In this document: piece by piece, positions 16,887-25,302 of the stretch
How the letters are laid out: each line of letters starts with the position of its first letter
Numbering within the stretch: the first letter of the stretch is position 1
Assembly (NCBI RefSeq): GCF_000308375.1
Contig: NZ_BAFQ01000298.1
Coordinates: forward strand, 1-64,000
Direction of reading: 5' to 3'
Origin: Nocardia aobensis NBRC 100429
Lineage (GTDB): Bacteria; Actinomycetota; Actinomycetes; Mycobacteriales; Mycobacteriaceae
Length of the DNA: 64,000 nt
The notes under the pieces: generated by a model
The model's database searches: none
What the model was told of the DNA's origin: nothing
The model's input: the letters and a program-made list of their open reading frames with translations, nothing else
Translations under genes and position numbers: made by a program

Positions 16887-17266
16887 ACACCCCACCGCCG
16901 AATGCCGGAATCTCTCGATGTTTCGAGGTCTTGGCGAAAGCTCTAGCACGCCGGGCAGCAATCGCTGATGGCCTGCGGCCGATGTCACTGTCGTGGCGAC
17001 AGGGCAATCTAGCGGAACTGGTACTGCGCGACGAGCAGACCAGGCGCTGCTACAGCCTCGAGCTGACCGTCCCCACCGACGCGGACATCGACCGCGGCGA
17101 CGTTCTGCTGCCCGCGCAGCCCGGCGATCTCAGCGCCGTGCTCATCGAGCCCGAGCAATACGCGGCCGGGCAGGTGCACCGTCTACGCGAGCTCGGACGA
17201 AACGGAATCATCCGGCACGGCATCCTGACGGACCGCCCTACTCAGAACCGCGATAACGAACGGTGA
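16583..17266 (+). CDS. Hypothetical protein
   Basis: A 227-residue protein starting at ATG with GGGAGG seven bases upstream. It begins MARNVLLPRMAPCYLLENPS and is rich in aromatic residues and charged turns (FPRFYQPYTEARGRYWD), with a helical middle and a C-terminus containing ELTVPTDADIDRGDVL. No signal peptide, membrane helix or known domain is visible. The preceding gene runs into it in another frame, so the pair may be translationally coupled or a broken single gene. Confidence 0.5.
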   Translation: MARNVLLPRMAPCYLLENPSDPGAHSARSWFFAFFFGSDGHPLPAPADFDWVAHRVRYRGLLVSLVDEDGRRVETVYENPRFPRFYQPYTEARGRYWDIEVNTPPPNAGISRCFEVLAKALARRAAIADGLRPMSLSWRQGNLAELVLRDEQTRRCYSLELTVPTDADIDRGDVLLPAQPGDLSAVLIEPEQYAAGQVHRLRELGRNGIIRHGILTDRPTQNRDNER

Positions 17267-17325
17267 CAGCGGCGCCCTCGCCGTCCGACGCGCCACGTAG
17301 CGGCTGATCGCAGCCGATCACGGCG

Positions 17326-17487
17326 TCACCTCACCGCGGCGCCGGTGTCGAACAGCCAGCGCTCGATCAAAGCGGTACGGGCGCAGCAGCATTCGTCGCG
17401 CCACCTGCGCAGCATCCACATGTAGCGGCCGTAGACCTCAGCCGCCACGCGTTTCTCGTCAAACCTGACCAGCGGATGGAACAGCAT
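17326..17487 (-). pseudogene. 53-codon remnant of an unknown gene
   Basis: Minus-strand frame beginning MLFHPLVRFDEKRVAAEVYG and continuing through RYMWMLRRWRDECC to a stop. It looks like the 3' end of a gene cut off by the mobile DNA that begins about 60 bases away. No family is recognised. Codon use fits the host. Confidence 0.35.
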
Positions 17488-17545
17488 CTACAATCGTCCC
17501 AACAACGAAAGGTTGCGTCGACCAGTTGAACTCACCCGATACACC

Positions 17546-17738
17546 TCGGTGAAATTCACTGAATCTCTTGCTCTGCAAGGACTCTCGGCATCGACAGGTT
17601 CGGTTGGAGATGCCTACGACAACGCTCTTGCCGAATCGATCATCGGCCTGTTCAAGACCGAGGTCGTCAACCGGCACTGTCCGTGCAAGACCCTCACCGA
17701 AGTCGAATTCGCGCTCATGGAATGGGTGGATTGGTTCA
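17546..17738 (+). pseudogene. IS3-family transposase fragment (5' exon side)
   Basis: The frame reads YTSVKFTESLALQGL, then GSVGDAYDNALAESIIGLFK and EFALMEWVDWF. This is the C-terminal rve/DDE region of an IS3-family OrfB, including the last catalytic Glu in the ALAES segment. The fragment lacks everything before the usual QYTS motif and is interrupted after WVDWF by the group II intron. The reading frame resumes at 19903 beyond the intron. Confidence 0.8.
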
Positions 17739-18345
17739 GAGCGCCACGAGGCGCTGTGGGATCGAATGGAGGTGAGAGACCTTCGTCTGCCTGCTGTCGC
17801 GGCAGCAGGTTGAAGCTGGGGGCAGCCTGATCCGGGGGACGCCGGTGAGGGTGGAAAGCAGCCCCGACAACGACGGGACGCGTCGGCACTGCCAGACGAC
17901 GTGGGTTCGGCAAGCAAGACGGGACGGTGTACGTGAGAAACCAGTGTCTGAAAGCTCCTCAAGTCTGTTCCCACCAGCTCGAACCTGGCGGATTTGGGCT
18001 GGGCAGCGGCGCGCACCCGTATCACGTTGTGAACGGGGAACTCCGGGATCGGATTTGTACCTTCGGTCCGGAGGCCACGGTGAAGGCCCGCGGCGTAGTC
18101 GTGGCGATGTCGCAGGGGCATAGCTGGGCACCTCGCCCGTCGATCGATCCGACAGTGAACGTGGGAACCCGCACGGTGGTCCCTTTCCCGGACCGCAGCC
18201 AGTGGTCCGGCAGGAAGGCCCGTCGCCGGCCGATGCTGCCGTGCGGGGGCGGAGGATCCGTAGTAGTCCGAGACCGGGAAAGCCGGTCACATGGCGAAGG
18301 GATCCAGCATGTTCGCAGTCTCCGAGCGTCGAGTGGAGGTCACTG

Positions 18346-19794
18346 GTGAATACCGGTGCGCCGTGGCCGGAGCCGGAAGTGGCCTGGTTGCGGGTACGCA
18401 GGATGCAGCGGAAGCTGCACCGTTGGGCGGTGGCCGATCCGGGCCGCCGGTTCGATGATCTGTTCAACCTCGTTTATGACCCGGCTTTCCTCGTCGTGGC
18501 GTGGAGTCGGGTGCGGGGCAACAAGGGAGCACGCACGGCCGGAATCGACGGAATCGCACCATGTTCCATCGATGACGATGCCGGGCAGTTCCTGTCGCGG
18601 CTGCGGGACGACCTGAAGGAGCGCCGGTTCAACCCGGTGCCGGTGCGGGAGAAGATGATTCCGAAGGCGAATGGCAAGATGCGTCGCCTGGGCATCCCTA
18701 CCACCGCCGACAGGATCGTGCAGGCGGCCGCGAAGCTGGTGCTGGAACCGGTTTTCGAGGCGGATTTCAAGCCGTGTTCGTATGGGTTCCGGCCACGACG
18801 ACGCGCGCAGGACGCTATCGCCGAGATCCACCACTTCACCTCTGGCAACAAGGGATACGAGTGGGTCTTCGAGGCAGACATTACCGCCTGCTTCGATGAG
18901 ATCTCGCATGTCGCACTGATGGATCGGGTGCGGATGCGGATCGGTGACAAGCGGATGCTGGCGTTGATCAAGGCGTTTCTGAAGGCCGGGATCCTCTCCG
19001 AGGATGCGGTGCATCGAGAGACGCCGACCGGCACGCCCCAAGGCGGAATCCTCTCACCGCTGCTGGCCAATATCGCCCTCTCGGTTCTGGACGAGCACTT
19101 CACCGACAAATGGGAAAAGCTCGATACGAACTGGAAGCGCACCAAGCACAGGCGCGCCGGAGGCGCCACCCATCGGATCGTCCGCTATGCGGACGATTTC
19201 GTGGTGTTGGTCAACGGCACTCGCGCCCAAGCCGAGGCGCTATGGGATGAGGTCGAGGCGGTGCTCGCGCCGATGAGCTTGCGCTTGTCGGAGGAGAAAA
19301 CGAGGGTCTGCCACATCGATGAGGGCTTCGAGTTCCTGGGCTTCCGCATCCGGCGGAGGACCAAACCGGGCAGCAGAAAGCGGTTCGTCTATACGTGGCC
19401 GTCGAAGAAGTCTCTGGCTTCGATCATCGGCAAGGTCCGAAAACTGACACGCCGCAATGCACATCGAACACTGGCCACCCTGCTATGGCGGGTCAACACC
19501 ACATTGCGGGGCTGGTGCAACTATTTCAAGCACGGGGTGTCCAAGCGCACCTTCTGCTACGTCGACCATTTCGCGTTCATCAGGGTCGCGTACTGGCTGC
19601 GCAAACGACACTTCGGCTTGACATGGGGAACGCTACGCCGCCGATTCTGGCCGGACTGGCAGATCAGCGACCGGCGCGTCGAGCTGTTCCGGCCACGCTC
19701 GGTCACGGTCAGCCGTTACCGATACCGAGGCTCGAAAATCCCTGCACCATGGGCAGATTGGCAACCCGACACGGGCGACGCGCCAGCGGCTTGA
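18346..19794 (+). CDS. ltrA: Group II intron reverse transcriptase/maturase
   Basis: A 482-residue intron-encoded protein that assists splicing and retrohoming. Reverse transcriptase blocks are visible: GNKGARTAGIDG, PKANGKMRRLGIPT, KPCSYGFRPRRRAQDAI, TGTPQGGILSPLLANIALS and the active-site RIVRYADDFVVL. The maturase (X) domain includes LRGWCNYFKHGVSKRTF. No HNH endonuclease domain follows, as in RmInt1-like introns. The GTG start at 18346 is chosen for GGAGGT five bases upstream; the frame is open further upstream within intron domain IV or earlier. It lies wholly inside the intron, ending nine bases before domain V. Confidence 0.92.
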   Translation: MNTGAPWPEPEVAWLRVRRMQRKLHRWAVADPGRRFDDLFNLVYDPAFLVVAWSRVRGNKGARTAGIDGIAPCSIDDDAGQFLSRLRDDLKERRFNPVPVREKMIPKANGKMRRLGIPTTADRIVQAAAKLVLEPVFEADFKPCSYGFRPRRRAQDAIAEIHHFTSGNKGYEWVFEADITACFDEISHVALMDRVRMRIGDKRMLALIKAFLKAGILSEDAVHRETPTGTPQGGILSPLLANIALSVLDEHFTDKWEKLDTNWKRTKHRRAGGATHRIVRYADDFVVLVNGTRAQAEALWDEVEAVLAPMSLRLSEEKTRVCHIDEGFEFLGFRIRRRTKPGSRKRFVYTWPSKKSLASIIGKVRKLTRRNAHRTLATLLWRVNTTLRGWCNYFKHGVSKRTFCYVDHFAFIRVAYWLRKRHFGLTWGTLRRRFWPDWQISDRRVELFRPRSVTVSRYRYRGSKIPAPWADWQPDTGDAPAA

Positions 19795-19803
19795 ACATGT
19801 GGA

Positions 19804-19841
19804 GAGCCGGATGCGTGGAGACATGCACGTCCGGTTCGGAG
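19804..19841 (+). ncRNA. Group II intron domain V
   Basis: GAGCCGGATGCGTG, loop GAGA, CATGCACGTCCGGTTCGGAG folds as the 34-38-base catalytic hairpin with the AGC/GUUCG-type base and conserved bulge of domain V. It lies directly after the maturase stop, followed by a domain VI-like stretch to 19902. Confidence 0.9.
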
Positions 19842-19902
19842 GGCGGGCCGCAGAAACCCACCGCGTCGAAAGACCGGCAGGGCGCTGCGACCCGACCCCT
19901 AC

Positions 19903-20010
19903 ACAACGCCCGCCTGCACTAGCTGACCCCGGCCGAATACGAAACCGCGTACTACTCTCGACGATCGCCACGCCGACCGAGGTACTCGTCCCATTCGGCC
20001 TCGATCGGTA
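19903..20010 (+). pseudogene. IS3-family transposase fragment (3' exon side)
   Basis: After the intron the IS3 frame continues N-A-R-L-H, hits TAG, and then reads LTPAEYETAYYS, the usual OrfB C-terminus. Normal IS3 proteins have a short S-L-G-Y segment between these pieces, so a small deletion has produced a stop. The transposase is therefore dead even if the intron splices. Confidence 0.75.
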
Positions 20011-20023
20011 ATCGACTCCGCGT

Positions 20024-20749
20024 TCAGAAACTTCCGCCGCCGGCATCGATGAGCTGGCCGGTCAACCACGCTGCGTCGGGGGAGGCGAGAAATGCCACGA
20101 TACCGGCGATGTCGTCCGGTTCTCCGATTCGGCCCAGCGGAATAGTCTGCGCCGTCTGCTGCAACGCGTCGGGTGTCACGGTGGCGGTGAGCGCTGCTGT
20201 GCGCGTCGGGCCTGGCCGCACCGCGTTCACGGTTACCGAACGGTGCCCCACCTCGCGAGCGAGCACTCGTACCAGGGCCTCGCTCGCGGCTTTGCTCGCG
20301 GCGTAGGCTCCCGAGCCGGGGCGGTGAGTGACTGTGACGCCGCTGGAGACCACCACGATTCGGCCGCCGTCACGGATACGTGTCGCCGCCGCGCGCAGCA
20401 GTTGGAACGTGGCACGGGTGTTGGTGGCGAACATCGCGTCGAAGTCCTCGTCGGTGGTTTCCGCGACCGGCGCGAACCGTGCGGCCCCCGCATTTGCGAC
20501 GACGACATCGAGTGTCCCGGCGTCGCGCTCGGCATGATCGAGCAGAGTTCGTAGCTGTTCGGGATCGGCGACATCCCCGGCGATGGTGATCGCCCGCCCG
20601 CCCCGCTGGGTGATCTGTTCCGCCGTGCGCGCGGCAGCGTCCGCATCGGTGCGGTAGTTGACCACCACAGTCGTGTCCGGCGCGGCCAGCCGGACCGCGA
20701 TGGCCCGGCCGATGCCGCGAGAACTGCCGGTAACCAGCGCCGTACGCAT
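20024..20749 (-). CDS. SDR-family oxidoreductase (FabG-like)
   Basis: A 241-residue classical short-chain dehydrogenase. The cofactor motif is TGSSRGIG; NYRTD after beta-2 suggests NADP(H). NAG and the catalytic Ser (VVSSGV) with YAASK are present, and the C-terminus ends with the usual DAGGGSF. The substrate is unknown. It is divergent from a MarR regulator with a palindrome in the 91-base spacer, a common arrangement for a detoxifying reductase under MarR control. Confidence 0.85.
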   Translation of the reverse strand: MRTALVTGSSRGIGRAIAVRLAAPDTTVVVNYRTDADAAARTAEQITQRGGRAITIAGDVADPEQLRTLLDHAERDAGTLDVVVANAGAARFAPVAETTDEDFDAMFATNTRATFQLLRAAATRIRDGGRIVVVSSGVTVTHRPGSGAYAASKAASEALVRVLAREVGHRSVTVNAVRPGPTRTAALTATVTPDALQQTAQTIPLGRIGEPDDIAGIVAFLASPDAAWLTGQLIDAGGGSF

Positions 20750-20765
20750 GCACCGTCACCAATCG

Positions 20766-20796
20766 TCGAGTATGTAGTCAGTCGATATACTCGACT
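20766..20796. promoter_or_regulatory. Probable MarR operator
   Basis: AGTCGA-TATAC-TCGACT (20780-20796) is a perfect 6-5-6 palindrome. It overlaps an outer pair TCGAGTAT / ATACTCGA beginning at 20766. It sits in an AT-richer stretch between the SDR and MarR starts and is the natural binding site for the MarR protein. Confidence 0.7.
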
Positions 20797-20840
20797 AATA
20801 TGGTCGATAGTGTCAACAGTCGCTTTGCTAAACTGTATGC

Positions 20841-21260
20841 GTGGAGTTGGCCGAGTCGCTTGCGGTATTGAACCGGGAGATCGCCATGCTGCGCATGGTC
20901 GTTGCCCGCCGCTTCGATCTGACCGTGCAGCAAGGTGAGTTGCTGTGTCAGATCAACCGTGACAGTCCGTCATTCGGGGAGTTGGCGCTCCGGCTGGGAT
21001 GCGACAAGACCAACATCACCGGCATGATTGATCGACTCGCGCAGCGCGGCCTGGTGAGCCGCCGACCCGACCCGACCGATCGCCGGGTCACCAGGGCGGT
21101 CCTCACCGCGGACGGCATCGAACTCGGGGCCAGGATCAGAGCAGCGTTTTCCGCCGAGGTCGAACGCCGTTGCGCGGATCTGTCACCGGAAGACTGTTCA
21201 CAACTGATCCGACTGACCCGCAGCATCGCCGACGATCTCGCCGGCAGTAAGACCCCCTGA
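20841..21260 (+). CDS. MarR-family regulator
   Basis: A 139-residue winged-helix regulator. PSFGELALRLGCDKTNITGM followed by IDRLAQRGLVSRRPDPTDRR is the MarR recognition helix and wing. It starts at GTG. It is divergent from the SDR gene; autoregulation and control of the SDR through the palindrome between them are likely. No linked efflux pump. Confidence 0.85.
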   Translation: MELAESLAVLNREIAMLRMVVARRFDLTVQQGELLCQINRDSPSFGELALRLGCDKTNITGMIDRLAQRGLVSRRPDPTDRRVTRAVLTADGIELGARIRAAFSAEVERRCADLSPEDCSQLIRLTRSIADDLAGSKTP

Positions 21261-21427
21261 CCGGAAACAGCCTGTCGTCGCACCCGCTGTCACTGGCCAG
21301 CCGTCGGGGAGTGTGGGGGTCGCGGCGAGGTAAATCGTAACCTCGTGATGAGCGGGACAGGTCTCGTAGTCGCGGACACAGCGGCGGTGGTCGACCAGTC
21401 ATCCGAAGGAGCCCGTACGGGTAGGGC

Positions 21428-21761
21428 GACATCAACCACACCGGTAGCGGGCTGTCGCTCACCGCCGGACCGGCCACGGCCCAGTCGACCAACTTCGACA
21501 TCGACCCCGGCGCCTCGGTGCTCTACGGCGGCGTCAGCGTCAACGGCGCCCCGGCGGCTACCCACGCACTGCTGTTCAACCTCGACGGCAGCACACCGCA
21601 GCCACTGCGCAACGGACCCGACGACACCGCCATCCTCCAGGGCACCCGAGTACTGATGTCCAAAGACGCCGCCGGACCGTTGAACAAGACGGTCAACACC
21701 GACGCGGTCAAGGAGGGACTTGCTGGTCGGCGTCGCGACGATCACACTGAACACGAAGTAG
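21428..21761 (+). pseudogene. Frameshifted fragment of a secreted-type hypothetical protein
   Basis: The frame reads DINHTGSGLSLTAGP, then FDIDPGASVLYGGVSVNGAP, HALLFNLDGSTPQPLRNGPD and VKEG. It then needs a one-base shift near 21720 to continue LVGVATITLNTK and a stop. There is no start codon or signal peptide upstream. Codon use is host-like. It looks like the C-terminus of a beta-rich exported protein; the family is not recognised. Confidence 0.5.
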
Positions 21762-21843
21762 GTCCGGCCATGCCAGAAGAAGTCGTTTCTGGTGAGGCGC
21801 AAGGTAACTCACTGTCATCCAGACCGGATCGGACAGGGTGCTC

Positions 21844-23226
21844 ATGACCACGAACAGCTCGAGCGCGAATCGGTCCGGTCGCGCACCGAGTCCGACCGAC
21901 CAGCAGGCGCGGACGCGGGGAGAACCCCCCGCCTACGGCTTCCCGGCCGGCTTGTGGCGGGCGGTCGAGCGCCGTCGGCCGCGCGGGTTACCCGGCCCGC
22001 GGACCTGGCGAAGCCCGCTCCGAGGGCCATGGCTGACATCTGTTTTCGGTGCGGTGCTGCTGGCGGCTCTTCCCGTCGTCGTCGTCACCGGACTGCTCGA
22101 CTACATCGCCTACGGACCACAGTTCGGTCAAGCGATGCCCGCCGATGCGGGATGGCTCCATCTGCCGTACTTCGACTGGCCGACCCGACCGGCCTGGCTG
22201 TTCCGCCTCACCGAAGGCCTGCACGTGGGCGTCGGGCTGATCATCGTCCCGGTGGTGCTGGCGAAGCTGTGGTCGGTGATGCCCCGCCTGTTCACCTGGC
22301 CACCGGCCCGATCGGCCGCGCAGATCCTCGAACGAGCATCGCTGCTGCTGCTGGTCGGCGGAATCGTCTTCGAGATCGCCACCGGCGTGCTGAACATCCA
22401 ATACGACTACATTTTCGGCTTCAGCTTCTACACCGCGCACTACTTCGGCGCATGGGCGTTCATTGCCGGCTTCCTGATTCATGTCACCGTCAAAATGCCC
22501 CGCATGGTTCGCAATCTGCGCACCCGTTCCCTGCGGCGGGAACTGCGCACGACCCGGTCCGACACCCGCTCCGAACCCCTCGACCCCGACGGGCTGGTCG
22601 CCACGAACCCGGCTCCGGCGACGATGAGCCGACGCGGCGTACTGGCGCTGGTCGGAGGTGGGTCACTGCTGGTGGCGGGGTTGAGCGCGGGTCAGACGAT
22701 CGGCGGGGTCACTCGCGAGGCGGCGTTGCTCCTGCCGCGAGGACGGGCGGCCGGGCCCGGCCCCAACGGGTTCCCGATCAATCGGACGGCGACCGCGGCG
22801 TCGATCGATCCGGCCGCGACCGGCGAGGCCTGGCGGCTGACACTCACCGGCGGACCGCGGACGGTCACACTCGATCGCGCCACGCTGGCCCGCATGCGGC
22901 AATACAGTGCGTGGCTGCCCATCGCATGTGTCGAGGGATGGTCGACCACCCAGCAGTGGACGGGTGTGCGTCTCCGCGATCTCGCCGCGCTCGCCGGGGT
23001 TGCCGGCCCGCGCTCGGCGCACGTCGTCTCGCTCGAACGCAACGGTCCGTTCGGCGCGGCGACGTTGCAGGGAAATCAGGTCCGGCATCCCGATTCGCTG
23101 CTCGCATTACGGGTCGGTGGTGTGGATCTGTCGCCGGATCACGGCTACCCCGCCCGGATCATCGTTCCGGCCCTGCCCGGGGTGCACAACACCAAGTGGG
23201 TCGGTTCGATCGAGTTCCGGAGCTGA
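21844..23226 (+). CDS. Membrane-anchored molybdopterin-dependent oxidoreductase
   Basis: A 460-residue fusion. Residues of about 60-220 form four membrane helices with histidines resembling a cytochrome b561-type anchor (LTEGLHVGVGLIIVP, then FYTAHYFGAWAF). After TMSRRGVLALVGGG and another hydrophobic segment comes a sulfite-oxidase-type molybdopterin domain; LPIACVEGWSTTQQWTGVRL carries the cysteine that ligates Mo. The natural substrate is unknown. The start is ATG at 21844; a GTG two codons earlier is also possible. The next membrane gene begins one base after its stop and is likely to be a partner. Confidence 0.8.
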   Translation: MTTNSSSANRSGRAPSPTDQQARTRGEPPAYGFPAGLWRAVERRRPRGLPGPRTWRSPLRGPWLTSVFGAVLLAALPVVVVTGLLDYIAYGPQFGQAMPADAGWLHLPYFDWPTRPAWLFRLTEGLHVGVGLIIVPVVLAKLWSVMPRLFTWPPARSAAQILERASLLLLVGGIVFEIATGVLNIQYDYIFGFSFYTAHYFGAWAFIAGFLIHVTVKMPRMVRNLRTRSLRRELRTTRSDTRSEPLDPDGLVATNPAPATMSRRGVLALVGGGSLLVAGLSAGQTIGGVTREAALLLPRGRAAGPGPNGFPINRTATAASIDPAATGEAWRLTLTGGPRTVTLDRATLARMRQYSAWLPIACVEGWSTTQQWTGVRLRDLAALAGVAGPRSAHVVSLERNGPFGAATLQGNQVRHPDSLLALRVGGVDLSPDHGYPARIIVPALPGVHNTKWVGSIEFRS

Positions 23227-23227
23227 T

Positions 23228-23791
23228 ATGGCTGCCATCATGTCCGTCGTGCGGCGCTATTACGGGGCGCGTCCCCTGCATTTGCTGGCCTTGACGACCT
23301 GTTTCGCGTTCGTCGGGTACGTCGTCGCGGTCATCGGGCCGAAGACGTTGTGGAACACCCAGGTCTGGTGGCAGTCGATCCTCGTCTGGTTCCTCGGCGC
23401 GATCATCGCCCACGACCTACTGCTCTTCCCGCTCTACTCGCTGGCCGACCGCTCCCTGCGCGCGGGCCTGCGGGCCGTGCGCGGGCGCACGCCGGCACCA
23501 TCGCCGAAAGTGCCTCCCCTCAACTACATTCGCGTGCCGACGATGGGTTGCGGACTGCTTTTCCTGCTCTTCTTTCCCGGAATCGTCCGCCAGGGACAGG
23601 CGACCTATCTCGCCGCCACCGGACAGAACCAGCAGCCGTTCCTCGACCGCTGGCTGCTGCTGACCGCGCTGATGTTCGGGCTCAGCGCGGTCGTTTACGC
23701 CGCGCGAGTGTCGATACTCGCGAAACACGAACCAACGCAGCCGAAGTCGACGAGCGAATCCTCCACCGAAAGCCGGGAGCGGTCCCCGTGA
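23228..23791 (+). CDS. Four-helix membrane protein linked to the Mo oxidoreductase
   Basis: A 187-residue protein with hydrophobic segments near residues 18-37, 48-70, 103-125 and 145-165. It starts at ATG directly after the oxidoreductase stop, so the genes are coupled. The segments HLLALTTCFAFVGYVV and WFLGAIIAHDLLLFPLYSL are notable; the His could ligate haem or simply face a partner helix. A role as membrane partner of the oxidoreductase is inferred from position only. Confidence 0.6.
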   Translation: MAAIMSVVRRYYGARPLHLLALTTCFAFVGYVVAVIGPKTLWNTQVWWQSILVWFLGAIIAHDLLLFPLYSLADRSLRAGLRAVRGRTPAPSPKVPPLNYIRVPTMGCGLLFLLFFPGIVRQGQATYLAATGQNQQPFLDRWLLLTALMFGLSAVVYAARVSILAKHEPTQPKSTSESSTESRERSP

Positions 23792-23840
23792 GCGCATCGG
23801 CCTCGAACAACGGGCGAACGCAACTCTGCGATCGGCCTTT

Positions 23841-24641
23841 TCAGTTCGGTTGGCTGCCGATCGACCGCGCCAGGAACGGCCAGGAACGGTGCAGGTCGTC
23901 CTCCCGGTAGCCCCACGAATGGGTGCCGACCGGCCGATCGTCGACTGTCACCGGAATATTCAGCTCGTGCAGCCTGTCGGCCCGGTTCATCGTGCAGAAA
24001 TGGACCGCGGCCTCGATCGGCCCGCCGAGCGCGGTCTGCGCCGGCAGCGGAATGCGCCCCTCCGCCACCCGCCGATCCGCCGGAATGTCGTGCGGTGCGG
24101 CCGGAACGCCGCTGCCCGAGCTCATATAGATCGCGGTCCCGCGCAGCCGATCCGCGTTCACCAGCGGGTCGTTCGCGCGCCAGAGCGGGCCGCCCGCCGG
24201 GCCCCACATATTCTCCACGCTGCGTGCCCCGCCCCAGTTCTCGACAGTGAGCCGCACGAACTCGTGCCCGATCGGATCCGAGGTCTGCGCGCAGCCGCTG
24301 TAGGAGGCCACACTCGCCCAGAAGCCCGGCTTGGCGATAGTCAGGTTCAACACCGACGTGCCACTCATCGACACGCCCACCACTGTGCGGTTTCCGTTGG
24401 CGCCCAAGAACTTCTCTATCACCGGAGGCAGCTCGTCGTTGAGGAAGGTCTGCCATTTCTCGACGCCGAGAACAGGGTCATCGCGCACCCAATCGGTGTA
24501 ATAGGAACTGGCGCCGCCCATCGGGTTGACGACATTGACATCCTTGTCGCGCAAGAATTTCAGCGCATCGGTCTGCGCGTCCCACCCGCTCTCGTTCGGC
24601 CCGCCCTGTGAGCCGTTGAGCAGATACATGGTGGGCTTGTC
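23841..24641 (-). pseudogene. 5'-truncated antigen 85-like mycolyltransferase/esterase
   Basis: About 267 codons of an esterase-D/antigen 85-type alpha/beta hydrolase. The frame runs from DKPTMYLLNGSQGG through GVSMSGTSVLNLT (nucleophile elbow, Ser) to GTHSWGYREDDLH (catalytic His). Mycolyltransferases of this class attach mycolates to trehalose and arabinogalactan. The signal peptide and first strands are missing: the frame runs upstream into sequence that encodes a dodecin remnant on the other strand. An internal initiator is theoretically possible but would give a cytosolic fragment, so it is called a pseudogene. Confidence 0.7.
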
Positions 24642-24642
24642 A

Positions 24643-24783
24643 CGAGCCGCCCGAACCACCCGCAACCTCGACTGGTTCGAAGTCGAATCGGTCCGCGGAT
24701 ACCTCGACGCCGACACCGTCGCCTACTACCAGGTCACCATGAACCTATTCGTCGGTGTCGTCGATTCGGAAGCCGACCTTTGA
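24643..24783 (+). pseudogene. 5'-truncated dodecin
   Basis: The last 46 codons of dodecin, a small flavin-storage protein: RAARTTRNLDWFEVESVRG, then VAYYQVTMNLFVGV to TGA. The RNLDWFEV segment and the HYQVT-like strand are family signatures (here YYQVT). The first 25 or so residues are missing. The fragment starts exactly where the opposite-strand mycolyltransferase remnant starts. Confidence 0.8.
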
Positions 24784-24939
24784 CGGGCAGTGAGAGCGGG
24801 ACGCGTCACTGACTCATGGTGCTCGGTGTCCAGCGGTCCGCCGCCGGAAGCACCCTTCGCCCACACGTGCACGCAGTCCGCCCGTTGACCAACGCAATTC
24901 GAAATCGACTTCAGGAGAAGCTCTTTCATACGTATCGCC

Positions 24940-25280
24940 ACGGGCGGCATCTCCGTGACCGTCCCACAGCGCCCGTTTCGACCAGGCATGGAAGGTTATC
25001 GGGGCGATCTTGCCAACATGCGCGGTCAACGCAGGACGGATCGGGGCGACTCCGTACCGAGTGCGATACTCGGCGCTGAACGCACAGAATATCGGTGTCG
25101 CGGGTCGCTCTTCCCTGCGAGAAAATTTGTTGCCGCCTCATGGATTTCGATTGTTTCGGCGTTCTCGAGTTCGAGTTCGCGGATCTCCCGCGCGTCGTCG
25201 ATTGAGACGCCCTCGGCTCACCCGCATCGACCTCGGCTCGGCGGAGCCACTTACGCAGTGCCACGCTGCGGTTTTCCCAC
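24940..25280 (-). pseudogene. Decayed IS3-family transposase (OrfA end plus OrfB start)
   Basis: Read on the minus strand, three frames give in order VALRKWLRRAEVDAG, then DAREIRELELENAE with an SDPRHR-like end, then EYRTRYGVAPI and KIAPITFHAWSKR. These follow the usual order of IS3 OrfA (the 'LRxWVRQAE' and 'IRELxRENAEL' motifs) and the OrfB N-terminus ('YGVxPICRVL', 'KIAPSTYYAW'). At least one frameshift separates the pieces. It explains most of the 520-base gap between the dodecin remnant and the kinase. Confidence 0.65.
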
Positions 25281-25302
25281 GATCTCGATCGCTCCGAGCG
25301 CC

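Larger units (their letters stand above)
17739..19902 (+). mobile_element. Group II intron inserted in an IS3 transposase gene
   Basis: The boundaries are inferred from the host frame. The 5' exon ends ...GATTGGTTCA and the 3' exon begins ACAACGCCCGCCTGCAC, which together restore the IS3 sequence D-W-F-N-N-A-R-L-H. The element starts GAGCGCCACGAGGCGCT (a hairpin and close to the GUGYG consensus), contains a maturase gene, a canonical domain V at 19804-19841 and ends ...CCCGACCCCTAC. Length is about 2.16 kb. It is intact by eye and could be splicing-competent. The exact ends could move by one or two bases. Confidence 0.85.

Noticed and set aside
24726-24989. 87-codon minus-strand frame beside dodecin
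   Set aside because: It starts within the IS3 relic and ends antisense to the dodecin remnant; no consistent coding character.
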